Assembly: GCF_002407185.1 (NCBI RefSeq)
Contig: NZ_CP023563.1
Location: 682,001-746,000 of the forward strand
Origin: Brachybacterium vulturis
Lineage (GTDB): Bacteria; Actinomycetota; Actinomycetes; Actinomycetales; Dermabacteraceae
Direction: 5' to 3'
Length of the DNA stretch: 64,000 nt
Shown here: positions 34,564 to 43,282 of the stretch, piece after piece
How the letters are laid out: every line of letters begins with the position of its first letter
How positions within the stretch are numbered: position 1 is the first letter of the stretch
Program-made: the position numbers and the translations under genes
The notes under the pieces: model-generated
Databases searched by the model: none
Told to the model about the DNA's origin: nothing
The model's input: only the letters and a program-made list of their open reading frames with translations

Positions 34564-35253
34564 TCAGGCGGCCAGGTCCACGGACGGGCCGCGCCGCAGC
34601 TGGGGAGCGAGCACCGCGCGGCGGAGGTGGTGCAGCGTGGCGCGGTGCGGCACCGGTCGGGACGCTCTGGGCAGCACGAGCGTCGGGAGCGTCAGGGGGT
34701 GCGGCGGCCGGGAGAGCACGTCGAGCACCGCGACCACCAGGCCGGTGCAGCGCAGCAGGACGCTCTCCCCGCGATGCAGCACCAAGGTGGTGACCAGCCC
34801 GGCCATGAGGTGCCACAGCAGCATCTGCGGATCGGTGTGGCTGCCGTGCAGGGCGTGCTCCGCGGCCGCGGCCACCTCATCGGATCCGTGGCCGGAGTGC
34901 ACCGCGCCGGTCAGGGCCTCTTCCGCTCCGTGCGTGCCGTGGCCCAGGTGGGAGCCCGGGGGCGCGACCAGGGCGATGCTCGGGTCCCCCGGCGTGCCGG
35001 CGACGAACAGGCCGTGGAAGAGGGCCTGGCTGCTGAGCACAGCGACCCCCATCCGCGGCAGCGAGAAGCGAGCCCCTGCCAGCACCGTGCAGGCGGTCAC
35101 CGACAGCCACCAGGGCAGCGCCACCCCGAACCACGACGGCACGGCACCGCCGCCGATCAGGTGCCCGCCCAGGGCGACCAGGGTCACCAGCGTCGCGGCG
35201 GTGACGCCGCGCAGCAGGCGCAGCGGCGAGCGACTCGAGGGCATGTCTCCCAT
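34564..35253 (-). CDS. His-rich membrane protein linked to copper/DyP genes
   Basis: I do not recognise the family by name. The 229-aa protein has about four membrane segments (for instance GVTAATLVTLVALGGHLIGG and LLWHLMAGLVTTLVLHRG). A central loop is rich in histidine and glycine (SHLGHGTHGAEEALTGAVHSGHG, residues about 100-122), ideal for binding copper or zinc outside the membrane. Its place upstream of PCu(A)C and DyP suggests copper uptake or handling. AGGAGCACA before ATG 35253 fixes the start. A hairpin separates it from the PCu(A)C gene. Confidence 0.7.
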   Translation of the reverse strand: MGDMPSSRSPLRLLRGVTAATLVTLVALGGHLIGGGAVPSWFGVALPWWLSVTACTVLAGARFSLPRMGVAVLSSQALFHGLFVAGTPGDPSIALVAPPGSHLGHGTHGAEEALTGAVHSGHGSDEVAAAAEHALHGSHTDPQMLLWHLMAGLVTTLVLHRGESVLLRCTGLVVAVLDVLSRPPHPLTLPTLVLPRASRPVPHRATLHHLRRAVLAPQLRRGPSVDLAA

Positions 35254-35282
35254 TGTGCTCCTGACGGCGGGCCGGGCGGGGA

Positions 35283-36266
35283 TCAGACCCCGGTCTCCGC
35301 GCCCCGCGGCGGGACCACCATCACCGGGCCCTCGGCGCGCTGGAGCACGGCCTGGGAGACCGAGCCCAGCAGGGTGCTGGCCAACCGGCCGTGTCCCCGC
35401 GTCCCGAGCACCGTGAGCTGGGCGCCCGCGGTCTGCTCGAGCAGGGCGGCGACCGGCTCGGCCAGCACCGCCTGGCTGGTGATCGCGAGGTCCGGGTGCT
35501 CGGTCCGCAGCGCCGCCGCATCAGCCTCGAGCTGTTCGCCGAGCTCGCTCCGGTGACGCTCCAGCAGCTCCGGGTCGGGCAGCCAGGCCATGGAGGCACC
35601 GCCCCAGTCCTCGAGCGAGGACATCACCATCAGCAGGTGCAGCGGCGCGTTCCGGGTGCGGGCGGCGACGACGGCGTGGCGCACGGTGAGGCGGCTGGTG
35701 GCCGAGCCGTCCACGCCGACCACCACCGGGGTGCGCTCGTCCCGCGGGGTGAAGCGTGCGACTCCTGACTCCGTGCCCACCTCGTACTGGCGCGGGACGA
35801 CGATGGTGGGGCAGTGCGCGTGCGCCGGCAGCGCCGAGGAGACGGAGCCGAGCAGACGGCCGAAGAAGCCTCCGCGGCCGCGCGCTCCGACCACTGCGAG
35901 CCGGGCCCGTGCGGACATCTCCACCAGCACGCCGGCGGCGTCGCCCTGTGCGGTGCGCAGGTCGACCTCGCCGGGGAATCCGCGCAGGTGCTCGCGAGCT
36001 TCCTCGAGCTGCTCCTGGGCGGCGGCCAGGCGGGCGACCTCCACGGGGACGGCGGGGGTCAGCGAGGCATCGGCGTAGGCGAGGCTCGGCACCGTGAAGG
36101 CGGTGACGACGGTGAGCGGGCTGCCGAGCCGACGTGCGGCGCGCGCCGCGTAGAACAGCGCCCGGACGGACTGGTCCGAGCCGTCGAAGCCGACCAGCAC
36201 GCCGAGCGGTCGGGCGCCCGGGTCCGCGGGGACCGGGGACTGAGGGGTGGAGCCGTCGTCGTGCAT
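35283..36266 (-). CDS. Tandem universal stress protein
   Basis: This 327-aa protein has two UspA domains, about 22-165 and 183-325. The ATP-binding glycine motif is present in both: VVGARGRGGFFGRLLGSVS and VLGTRGHGRLASTLLGSVS. Tandem Usp proteins are common in actinobacteria and respond to stationary phase, hypoxia or stress. GGAGG five bases before ATG 36266 is a strong ribosome binding site and excludes the longer in-frame start. It lies downstream of nothing obvious and 29 bp before the membrane protein start. Confidence 0.92.
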   Translation of the reverse strand: MHDDGSTPQSPVPADPGARPLGVLVGFDGSDQSVRALFYAARAARRLGSPLTVVTAFTVPSLAYADASLTPAVPVEVARLAAAQEQLEEAREHLRGFPGEVDLRTAQGDAAGVLVEMSARARLAVVGARGRGGFFGRLLGSVSSALPAHAHCPTIVVPRQYEVGTESGVARFTPRDERTPVVVGVDGSATSRLTVRHAVVAARTRNAPLHLLMVMSSLEDWGGASMAWLPDPELLERHRSELGEQLEADAAALRTEHPDLAITSQAVLAEPVAALLEQTAGAQLTVLGTRGHGRLASTLLGSVSQAVLQRAEGPVMVVPPRGAETGV

Positions 36267-36445
36267 CTCGACCTCCTGCATCGGGGGCGCTGCGGGGCCG
36301 ACGACGCCGCCCCGGTCGATCCTGTCGTCGGTGCACCCATCGTAGGCCGGACCCGTCCCGGTGCAGGGACCGTTCGTCCTCCTCGTCCGGCCCCGGACTC
36401 GGGACATCACGGATGGACCGTCCCGCGCGGGTCTACGCTCGGAGC

Positions 36446-36736
36446 ATGGACCTGTCCTTCAGCGCGACCACCGTGGAGTGGCGCGGGCCGGCGCCCTTCG
36501 TCTTCGCCCCCGTGCCCGAGGAGGAGGCCGACGCGATCGCGGCGATCGCTCCCGCGGCCACCTACGGCTGGGGCTGCATCCCGGCAGCCGTCCGCATCGG
36601 GGACACGGATTTCACCACCTCTCTCTTCCCCCGTGACGGCGGGTACCTGGTGCCGGTGAAGGTCGCGGTCCAGCGTGCCGAGCAGATCGGGGTGGGGGAC
36701 CGGGTGGCGGTGTCGCTGCACATCGAGGCGCGCTGA
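36446..36736 (+). CDS. DUF1905-domain protein
   Basis: This 96-aa single-domain protein matches the DUF1905 family, small beta-barrels of unknown biochemical role. It has WRGPAPFVFAPVPEEEADAI and the closing GYLVPVKVAVQRAEQIGVGDRVAVSL. It is divergent from the Usp gene and convergent with the SRPBCC gene, so it is a single-gene unit. Confidence 0.8.
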   Translation: MDLSFSATTVEWRGPAPFVFAPVPEEEADAIAAIAPAATYGWGCIPAAVRIGDTDFTTSLFPRDGGYLVPVKVAVQRAEQIGVGDRVAVSLHIEAR

Positions 36737-36758
36737 GGGAGCCGCGCCCGCCCTGCTC

Positions 36759-37310
36759 TCACACCTCGGGCTGATCCGGCAGGTCGAGCTCGTGCGCATA
36801 CCGGTCGCGCAGCTCGCGCCAGCCGTGCTCCAGGGCGTCGCGCCCCACGATCCGTTCCTGGTCCAGGCCCTCGAGGCGGGCGTCGAGCACACCGAGGCAC
36901 ACCTGCCAGCCGGCCAGCGTGGTGGGTGCCTGCTGCGGATCCGACAGCCTCATCAGCAGGGTCAGCCGCGCCTCGTCGATCAGCCATTCCAGGATGTCGT
37001 CGCCGAAGCGGTGCGACAGGGCATGATCCCCCGCGGTGGCCAGCACGTCGACGGCCACCGGGTCCGCCTCCGGGGTCTCCCGGGACAGGACGGGACCGGG
37101 CTCGGTCAGCGGCCGCTCAGGGACGATCGGCGACCAGGTCGCCAGCAGCTCCGGAGAGGTGAGGTGCTCCCAGATCTGCGCGCCGGTGCCGGAGAGGTCC
37201 ACCTCGAGGATCACGGCGTCCTCGGTGATATCGACGGCGACGGGGAGGTCGGCGATGCGCTGATCGATCGCTGAGCGGTTCCTGGCTGAGTCGTTCCCGG
37301 ACGTGTTCAC
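36759..37310 (-). CDS. SRPBCC (Bet v1-like) domain protein
   Basis: This 183-aa protein has an AHSA1/SRPBCC fold: a hydrophobic ligand-binding cavity is suggested by VDLSGTGAQIWEHLTSPELLATWSPIV and the C-terminal helix ending the domain. I chose GTG 37310 because GGAGG lies six bases before it. Family members bind lipids, antibiotics or regulators; nothing local specifies the ligand. Confidence 0.75.
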   Translation of the reverse strand: MNTSGNDSARNRSAIDQRIADLPVAVDITEDAVILEVDLSGTGAQIWEHLTSPELLATWSPIVPERPLTEPGPVLSRETPEADPVAVDVLATAGDHALSHRFGDDILEWLIDEARLTLLMRLSDPQQAPTTLAGWQVCLGVLDARLEGLDQERIVGRDALEHGWRELRDRYAHELDLPDQPEV

Positions 37311-37431
37311 GTGGCTCCTCCCCTGCGCCGCCCTGTGCGGCACTGACATCTCCTGCCATTGTCCACCCGGGCCCTGCGCCAGGGCCGGGACCGTCGGCCC
37401 GACCGTCGCGGCGCGGACGGTCGTGGCCGAA

Positions 37432-37480
37432 TGTCAGGATCCGCACCAGAATCTGCTCGAAAATGGTTCGGATCCTGACA
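37432..37480. terminator. Perfect 12-bp inverted repeat downstream of the tricorn gene
   Basis: TGTCAGGATCCG (37432-37443) and CGGATCCTGACA (37469-37480) pair perfectly; inside, ACC and GGT add three more pairs after one mismatch. Read on the minus strand it lies 65 bp past the tricorn protease stop and before the SRPBCC gene. Likely a terminator, although the length of the arms would also suit a protein-binding palindrome. Confidence 0.5.
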
Positions 37481-37483
37481 ATC

Positions 37484-37532
37484 CTGGCCGTTGGCCGTTG
37501 GCCGTTGGCCGTTGGCCGTTGGCCGTTGGCCG
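37484..37532. repeat. Heptanucleotide repeat (TTGGCCG), seven copies
   Basis: CTGGCCG at 37484-37490 is followed by six perfect TTGGCCG units to 37532, then a decayed unit. It begins 12 bp past the stop codon of the tricorn protease gene (minus strand), between that stop and the inverted repeat. Such perfect short tandem arrays are prone to slippage. Confidence 0.9.
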
Positions 37533-37544
37533 CTGGGCGGTGGC

Positions 37545-40500
37545 TCAGCGCGTCGCGGGACCGAAGCGCGGCGCCGGCAGCGGGGGCGCCACCGCGGCGG
37601 GCTGCTGCTCCAGCAGCGCGAGCGCCTCGGTGACCCCGCGCGTCAGCTGCGGGTCCTCGCCCGCGACCCAGGCGTTCGGCGGCAGCGGCACCTCGATGTC
37701 CGGCTCCACGCCGTAGTTCTCGATCGCCCAGTCCTCGCCCTCGAACCAGCTGGCGTACTTCGGCTGGGTGACGCCGGTGCCGTCGACCAGGTCGTAGCGA
37801 CCGTCGATGCCGATCACGCCGCCCCAGGTGCGGGTGCCGATGATCGGCCCGATCTCCAGGGCGCGGGAGACGGCGTTGACGATGTCGCCGTCGGAGCCCG
37901 CCTCCTGGTTGGTCACCAGCACCACCGCACCGCGAGGGGCGAAGGACGGGTAGGTGCCGGGGCGCTCATGGCGCGGGTAGCCCCAGGAGAGCACCCGGCG
38001 GGCGATCCGGTCGGTGACCAGCTGCGAGGTGTGGCCGCCGCTGTTGTAGCGCACGTCCACCACCAGTCCTTCCTTCGTGGAGGCCTCGCGCAGGTCACGG
38101 TGCATCTGCGCCCAGCCGGAGGAGACCATGTCGGGGATGTGCAGGTAGCCGAGGCGACCGCCCGAGAGATCCTCCACCAGCGCGCGTCGGGCGGCGACCC
38201 AGGCCTGGTAGCGCAGAGCGGAGTCGTCGGCGAGCGGGGTGACCGCCACCCGGTGCTCGGCCCCGTCGCGCAGCAGCACCAGCTCGGTGGCCTTGTCCGC
38301 GGCGCCGACCAGCGCGGCCTCGATGCCCTCGCGGGGCACCGGCCGCCCGTCGACGCGGAGCACCGCATCGCCCACCTGCGCCCCCACCCCGGGGGCGAGC
38401 AGCGGCGAGCGGGCATCGGGATCGGAGGAGTCGCCGGGCAGGATCCGGGTGATCACCCAGCGCCCGTCGCGGAGCTCGAGGTCGGCCCCCAGATGGGCGG
38501 GGAGCATCGGCGGATCGGCGTGGTAGACCGGGCCCTGCACGTAGGCGTGCGAGGTGCCCAGCTCGCCCTGGACCTCCCACATCATGTCCTGGAAGTCGTC
38601 CTCGGTGACCAGGCGCTCGACGACCGGGTCGTACCAGGAGGTCATCGCGTGCCAGTCCATGCCGTCCATGTCCGCGCGCCAGTACTGCTGGGCCATGATC
38701 CGGTAGTTGTCCCAGAGCATGCCGCGACGCTCCTGGACCGGGTCGACGCTCAGCCGCATCCGGGAGGTGTCGATGACGATCCGCGCCGGATCCTCGTCCT
38801 CGACCTTGCGGGTCGCCGGCACCTGCACCCACTTCTCACCCTGCCGGATCACCAGCGACTGCCCGTCACCGGAGGCGGAGAGGTCGCTGACGCCCTCGGC
38901 GAGCACGGTGAGCGTGCGGTCCGCGAGCTTCCAGTGCTCGAGGGTCGGCGTCGGGGCCTCACCCTCCACCCCGGCGCGGGCGCTGCCCAGCACGCCCTGC
39001 TGCGGGTGACGCAGCCAGACGAAGCCGTCGCTGACTGCGGTGAGGTGCGAGTAGTAGCCCGAGACCACCGGGAAGGGCACCAGGCGCGACTCCACCGTCT
39101 CGAGATCGATGCGGGTGAGGGGCGGGCGGTCCGCCTCGTCGGCGCCGGCGACGCTGTGCGAGGAGGCCGGCTGCGTCGAGGCCGCGGTCGCCGCCTCCGC
39201 GGTGCCGGTGGCGGTGTCGGTCGCGCCGGCTCCGCCGGTGGCTGCGGCGTCCTTCCCGCCCGGACCGCCGGCGCCCTCGGCATCCTTGCTCGTCGCGTCG
39301 GCACCCCAGCCGTCGGGGTGCGGGCCGAAGGGGTCGGGGGTGGTGCGCTCCAGCGGCAGCAGGAACGGGCGCTCGGCGTTGACGAAGCCGAGGTCGAAGA
39401 CCATGTCGTCGTACACCGTCTCGAAGGTGCGCAGGCTCAGCAGGGCCAGATGCTTGCCGTCGGCGCTGAAGGCCGGGGCGGAGTCCTGATACTTCCCGGT
39501 GGTCAGCGCGCGGCCGGTGGGCTCGGGGTCCTCGGTGTCCGAGATCATCAGGCGGCTGAGCTGCCAGGAGTTGGGCTCGGCCCAGACCAGCCAGCGACCG
39601 TCCGGCGACCAGGCGAGGTCCCGCACCTCGCCGCCGGTGGAGCGGCCCACCTCGCGCACGTGGTCGAGGCGCGGCGCGGGGACCGCGTGCTCGGCGTCCT
39701 GCTCCCAGGCGGAGGCGGCGGTCTCCTTCGCCGACCGGTGGTGGGAGGACCTCGCAGGATCCTCGAGGCCGCGCAGGGTCACCAGGCGCACCACGTTGTC
39801 GTGGGTGGAGATCGCGACCCTGGAGCCGTCGGGGGAGGGGATCGCATGCAGGATCCGTCCCACCTCACCGAGGTCGAGCCGGATCTCCTCGCCGCCGCCG
39901 TCCAGCCGCGCCAGCGCCAGCACGTCGGAGCCGACGCCGCCGGACTCGCGGTCGCCGAGCGCCTCCGCATCGGTGACGAACAGGGCGAAGTCGGAGCGGC
40001 CCAGCGGATGCGCCTCCCGCAGCCGCAGCCCGCAGGCCCCGGCGAGCAGACGGGAGGGCCCGCCGCGATGGGTGAGGGCATGGACGCTGCCCCGCCATTC
40101 GACGACGCTCGCCCGGGCGTCATGGAGCGGGCGCATGGCCAGCACGTTCTTGGTCGCCGGTGCGGGGCGCGGCAGCCGGGAGGCGCCGACGCCGGAGACC
40201 AGGATCTCGACCTCGCGCGGGCTCGCCTCCAGGGAGTCCATCGCGAACAGGCGGCCGCGGGAGCTGAAGACGACGGTGGAGCCGTCGGTCGCCGGCTCGC
40301 GCAGGTAGCCCTGCGCGGAGGTCAGCGAGGTGTGCGCGCGCAGGTCCGAGCCGTCCCGCGCCACCGACCAGAGGTTCGCGGAGGCGCGATCGTTCCGGGC
40401 CGCGTCGGGGCCGGGGGTGTCCGAGGCGAACAGCAGCCGGTCCCCGTACCAGGCGATCCGCAGCTTCGAGGCGAGGATCTCGTCCAGCAGCGGCTCCCAG

Positions 40501-41081
40501 GAGCGCTCGGCATGAGCCTCGGCAGGGGAATCCAGCGGTACGTCCTGGCGGGAGATCCAGAGCTTCACCGCGGTGCCGCCCTGGTAATGCTTCCACCCGG
40601 CCTGGTCCCGGCGCCACGGGGTGGAGACCACGGTGGTGCCCGAGGGGTGGATCGCCACCTCGCCGCTGCGCCCCAGCGGCAGCAGCTCGGCGGTGCCCTC
40701 GAGGTCGATCGCCCACAGCTGTGCGTCCCGCGCGATCGGTGCGCCGAAGCTGCTGGTGGCGAGGATCCGGCCGTCCGGCAGCCAGCCGGCGACCTTCGTG
40801 GAGGGGCGGCCCCAGAAGGTGAGCCGGCGCGGGGCGGTATCGCCCTCGGTGGGGATCACCCACACCTCGGGACCGCCGGAGGTGCGGGAGGTGTACGCGA
40901 CGTGGGTGCCGTCGGGGGAGAAGCGCGGGTAGGCGACGGGGGCGCCCTCATCGGTCAGCCGCCAGGCGCGCCCGCCGGCCAGCGGGGCCAGCCAGACATC
41001 GTTCGCGGCGGTGAAGGTCAGGAGGTCTCCGCGGACATCGGGATGGCGGAGATATGCGGCATGTGCAGGCGTCATCGGCAT
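37545..41081 (-). CDS. tri: Tricorn-type protease (S41 family)
   Basis: At about 1178 aa this is a full-length tricorn-core protease. The N-terminal third is a WD40/TolB-like beta-propeller (repeated SPDGxxVA/LxxS patterns), followed by a second propeller. Then come a PDZ-like domain (VGDAVLRVDGRPVPREGIEAA) and the C-terminal serine peptidase lobe with DVRYNSGGHTSQLV and the nucleophile S1063 in QEAGSDGDIVNAV. Tricorn degrades short peptides from the proteasome or Lon in actinobacteria and archaea. A low-complexity insert of about 60 residues (around 585-655, rich in Gly, Ala, Thr and Glu) breaks the second propeller. I prefer ATG 41081, which has GGTGGA close upstream. Confidence 0.9.
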   Translation of the reverse strand: MPMTPAHAAYLRHPDVRGDLLTFTAANDVWLAPLAGGRAWRLTDEGAPVAYPRFSPDGTHVAYTSRTSGGPEVWVIPTEGDTAPRRLTFWGRPSTKVAGWLPDGRILATSSFGAPIARDAQLWAIDLEGTAELLPLGRSGEVAIHPSGTTVVSTPWRRDQAGWKHYQGGTAVKLWISRQDVPLDSPAEAHAERSWEPLLDEILASKLRIAWYGDRLLFASDTPGPDAARNDRASANLWSVARDGSDLRAHTSLTSAQGYLREPATDGSTVVFSSRGRLFAMDSLEASPREVEILVSGVGASRLPRPAPATKNVLAMRPLHDARASVVEWRGSVHALTHRGGPSRLLAGACGLRLREAHPLGRSDFALFVTDAEALGDRESGGVGSDVLALARLDGGGEEIRLDLGEVGRILHAIPSPDGSRVAISTHDNVVRLVTLRGLEDPARSSHHRSAKETAASAWEQDAEHAVPAPRLDHVREVGRSTGGEVRDLAWSPDGRWLVWAEPNSWQLSRLMISDTEDPEPTGRALTTGKYQDSAPAFSADGKHLALLSLRTFETVYDDMVFDLGFVNAERPFLLPLERTTPDPFGPHPDGWGADATSKDAEGAGGPGGKDAAATGGAGATDTATGTAEAATAASTQPASSHSVAGADEADRPPLTRIDLETVESRLVPFPVVSGYYSHLTAVSDGFVWLRHPQQGVLGSARAGVEGEAPTPTLEHWKLADRTLTVLAEGVSDLSASGDGQSLVIRQGEKWVQVPATRKVEDEDPARIVIDTSRMRLSVDPVQERRGMLWDNYRIMAQQYWRADMDGMDWHAMTSWYDPVVERLVTEDDFQDMMWEVQGELGTSHAYVQGPVYHADPPMLPAHLGADLELRDGRWVITRILPGDSSDPDARSPLLAPGVGAQVGDAVLRVDGRPVPREGIEAALVGAADKATELVLLRDGAEHRVAVTPLADDSALRYQAWVAARRALVEDLSGGRLGYLHIPDMVSSGWAQMHRDLREASTKEGLVVDVRYNSGGHTSQLVTDRIARRVLSWGYPRHERPGTYPSFAPRGAVVLVTNQEAGSDGDIVNAVSRALEIGPIIGTRTWGGVIGIDGRYDLVDGTGVTQPKYASWFEGEDWAIENYGVEPDIEVPLPPNAWVAGEDPQLTRGVTEALALLEQQPAAVAPPLPAPRFGPATR

Positions 41082-41141
41082 GCGTTCCACCCTACGCGCG
41101 GCGAGGGACGGCTCACACCGATTTCTCGGGCCTGCGGCAGG

Positions 41142-41921
41142 TCAGCCGAGCGCGTCGGTGATGATCGAGTTCGCCCGGTGCAGGGAGACGGCCAGGTCCG
41201 CGCGGGTGACGGCGGAGCCCGGGCCCTCGGACCGGAGCGGCGCGACCTCGGTCGAGGCGTCCCAGGTGGCGCCGACCCCGGCCAGGGCAGGACGCAGCAG
41301 CGCCGTGAGCATCATCGCCGTGCAGTCCTGGGTGGCGGGCTCGTCCGGACGCACCCGCAGCTCGGCGTCCCCCCACAGCGCACCGCGACCGTGCAGCCAC
41401 AGCACGGCGGTGATCCGGGCAGGATCCGCACCGAGATCCGTGAACAGGACGGGGACGCTCCGGAGGTCCACGGCCGGGGCGCCCGCCAGGCGGTGCAGCG
41501 CGACGGCCGCGTCACCGCGGGTCACTTCCTCCTGCGGGCAGTAGCCGGCGGGGGAGAGGGTCGGCTGCACGCCGGTCTCGTCCGCCCAGCGCATCGCCTC
41601 GGCACCGGGGTCGTCCGCGGCGACGTCCGCGAAGGGGGCGGTCACGCCCCCGCCGCCGGGCGCCGCATCCCGGGAGGAGGCGGCCGACGGGGCGGCGGGA
41701 CCACCGGCGCGCAGCAGGGCTCCGGCGCCGACGGCACCGCCGACGGCCGCCGCGGCGCCGACCAGCAGCACCGCTCGACGGCCGGTGCGCTGCGGGGACG
41801 ACTGCCGCGGGGTCGTCGAGCCGGTCGCGTCCTGCGACGAGGGGGCGACGGCGGTCCCGGGCGCCGGGGCCGGGGCGCCGGGACGGCCGGAGCGCAGATG
41901 CGGGGCGGCAGGTCGTCTCAC
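41142..41921 (-). CDS. Membrane-anchored protein with SLH-like repeats
   Basis: This 259-aa protein has a short cytoplasmic N-terminus, one membrane segment (AVLLVGAAAAVGGAVGAGALL) and an outside region with two or three S-layer-homology-like repeats: TAPFADVAADDPGAEAMRW...VTRGDAAVALHRL and later VTRADLAVSLHRANS. SLH modules bind cell-wall polymers. The GTG start overlaps the SGNH hydrolase stop (GTGA), so the two are made together. Role unknown; wall attachment of the partner enzyme's product is one possibility. Confidence 0.7.
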   Translation of the reverse strand: MRRPAAPHLRSGRPGAPAPAPGTAVAPSSQDATGSTTPRQSSPQRTGRRAVLLVGAAAAVGGAVGAGALLRAGGPAAPSAASSRDAAPGGGGVTAPFADVAADDPGAEAMRWADETGVQPTLSPAGYCPQEEVTRGDAAVALHRLAGAPAVDLRSVPVLFTDLGADPARITAVLWLHGRGALWGDAELRVRPDEPATQDCTAMMLTALLRPALAGVGATWDASTEVAPLRSEGPGSAVTRADLAVSLHRANSIITDALG

Positions 41922-42883
41922 AGCCACCTCAGCTCCCGCATCCGATTCACGATCGCCCAGCTCACGGCCAGGTTCCCCCAGCCGTTGAGGTGGATCTCGT
42001 CCGGCGCCCGCAGGCCGTCCGGCACGATCTGCTGGGCGAGCGCCTCGTAGGTGGTGGCCTGCTCGAGCAGGCGCAGCGGCGCCAGCGGTGGGCAGCGGAG
42101 CCCGTCCTCGGAGGTGAGCAGACCGCCCAGGTCCAGGAAATGGTCCCCGTAACGGCGCTGCTGCTCCTCGTTGACGGCGCGGACCGCGTCCGCGGTGGCA
42201 GAGCCGACGGGGTCGTACGGGGTGGGCCACTGCCCGAGCACCAGTGTGTCCCGCGCGGGATCCGCGGTGGCGTCCCACATCCGCTGCGTGTCCTCGAGCA
42301 CCCCGGACACGTCCAGGATGTTGTTCTTGCCCATCCACAGCACCTGACGAGACCCCTCCGCGACCCGGGCGAGCGCGGACCGGAAACGACCGGCCGCGAG
42401 CGGGCGCGCGGCGTCGTCGGGGACGAACATCCAGCTCTCGCCGCTGCCGTCGAGCACGCCGAGCACTCCCGCCAGGTCGCCGGGGATCCGGAGGGGCCCG
42501 GCGGGGGAGAGCCCGGAGTCGAGAGCGACCGGCACCGCCCCGGACCCGGGGGCGGGATCGCCGAGCACCCGCAGCTCGGGGGTGTCCAGGCCGCGCATCA
42601 GCAGGGTGTGCCGGGAACGGGTGGCGCCGACGCCGTAGCCGTGCACCACGGCGGGGGCGGCCGCCAGGGCGAGGTGCTCGTGGATCCGCACCGCCACCGG
42701 GGTCGCAGCGGCGCCGCCCTCGGAACTCATCGAGGAGGAGCCCCACAGGGTCAGCGGGCGGGCGTCGCGCCGGGGGGCGAGCAGGCGGCGGGAGGCCTCG
42801 GTGCCGGGGGCGGAGGGGGTCCCTCCCGCAGGAAGGGGTACGGCAGGCGCGGCCGGGGCGGCGGCGGGCTGCGGCGCGGGCAT
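41918..42883 (-). CDS. SGNH/GDSL-type hydrolase-like protein
   Basis: The 321-aa protein has SGNH landmarks: LTLWGSSSMSSEGG (nucleophile serine region), MGKNNILDV (block III asparagine) and DEIHLNGWGNLAVS (DxxH catalytic pair). The GDS glycine is replaced by a GSSS loop. It has a Pro/Ala-rich N-terminus of about 45 residues and no clear signal peptide. Activity as an esterase or O-acetyl hydrolase is likely but untested; related proteins modify wall polymers. It is coupled to the SLH-like gene by a GTGA overlap. Confidence 0.7.
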   Translation of the reverse strand: MPAPQPAAAPAAPAVPLPAGGTPSAPGTEASRRLLAPRRDARPLTLWGSSSMSSEGGAAATPVAVRIHEHLALAAAPAVVHGYGVGATRSRHTLLMRGLDTPELRVLGDPAPGSGAVPVALDSGLSPAGPLRIPGDLAGVLGVLDGSGESWMFVPDDAARPLAAGRFRSALARVAEGSRQVLWMGKNNILDVSGVLEDTQRMWDATADPARDTLVLGQWPTPYDPVGSATADAVRAVNEEQQRRYGDHFLDLGGLLTSEDGLRCPPLAPLRLLEQATTYEALAQQIVPDGLRAPDEIHLNGWGNLAVSWAIVNRMRELRWL

Positions 42884-43282
42884 CGTGGTCCTTCACGGTG
42901 GTGCTGAACGAGCGCATCGTCCGGCGCCCACGACTGGCTACTCTACGGGAACCTGGGGGTGCGGACCAGGGGTCACGGCGTGATCTGCGGGGGAGCTCGC
43001 ATCGCGGGGGCACCGGCCCATGGTGCTGCCCGGAGAGATCGGAGGGGCAGCGCGACTCCCGTCCGCTCACCTCGCACCGGTGCCTTCCTGCACGATTTTG
43101 GTGACCCTCGCAATACGCACTGCAGGAAAGTATCGGTTCCTGGGCGTATTCAGGCTGGATCTGCGACGAGCACCGCTGGGATTCTGGCTCGGGCCGGACA
43201 TCCCGTTCGGTCTCGTCGGCGGCGCTGAGCTGCCGTCCACTCGATCCGCCGGGCGAGATCACGGCGAGCACGAAGGAGTGCA
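42884..43282. other. Intergenic region between SGNH hydrolase and polyol MFS gene
   Basis: This 399-bp stretch holds no gene I can support. It must contain divergent promoters for the SGNH hydrolase (minus) and the polyol transporter (plus). The only clear structure is the nested inverted repeat at 43112-43150. The ribosome binding site of the transporter (GAAGGAG) lies at its right end. Confidence 0.6.
43112..43150 (+). promoter_or_regulatory. Nested inverted repeat upstream of the polyol MFS gene
   Basis: AATACGC (43112-43118) pairs with GCGTATT (43144-43150), and inside it CAGGAA (43123-43128) pairs with TTCCTG (43137-43142) around an 8-base loop. The two stems are offset by a 3-base asymmetry. 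It is 130 bp before the transporter start, so it could be an operator or a leader structure. Confidence 0.45.

Noticed and set aside
37432-37480. Transposon end or attachment site
   Set aside because: The inverted repeat has no flanking duplication, no second copy in the window and no transposase or integrase nearby; a terminator or operator is simpler.
37484-37532. CRISPR or phase-variable coding repeat
   Set aside because: The 7-bp unit has no spacers, and the array lies outside any coding frame I can support.
37491-42050. A 1519-residue plus-strand reading frame
   Set aside because: It is antisense to the tricorn, SLH-like and SGNH genes, has no family motifs and is Gly/Arg-rich as expected of an antisense GC-rich frame.
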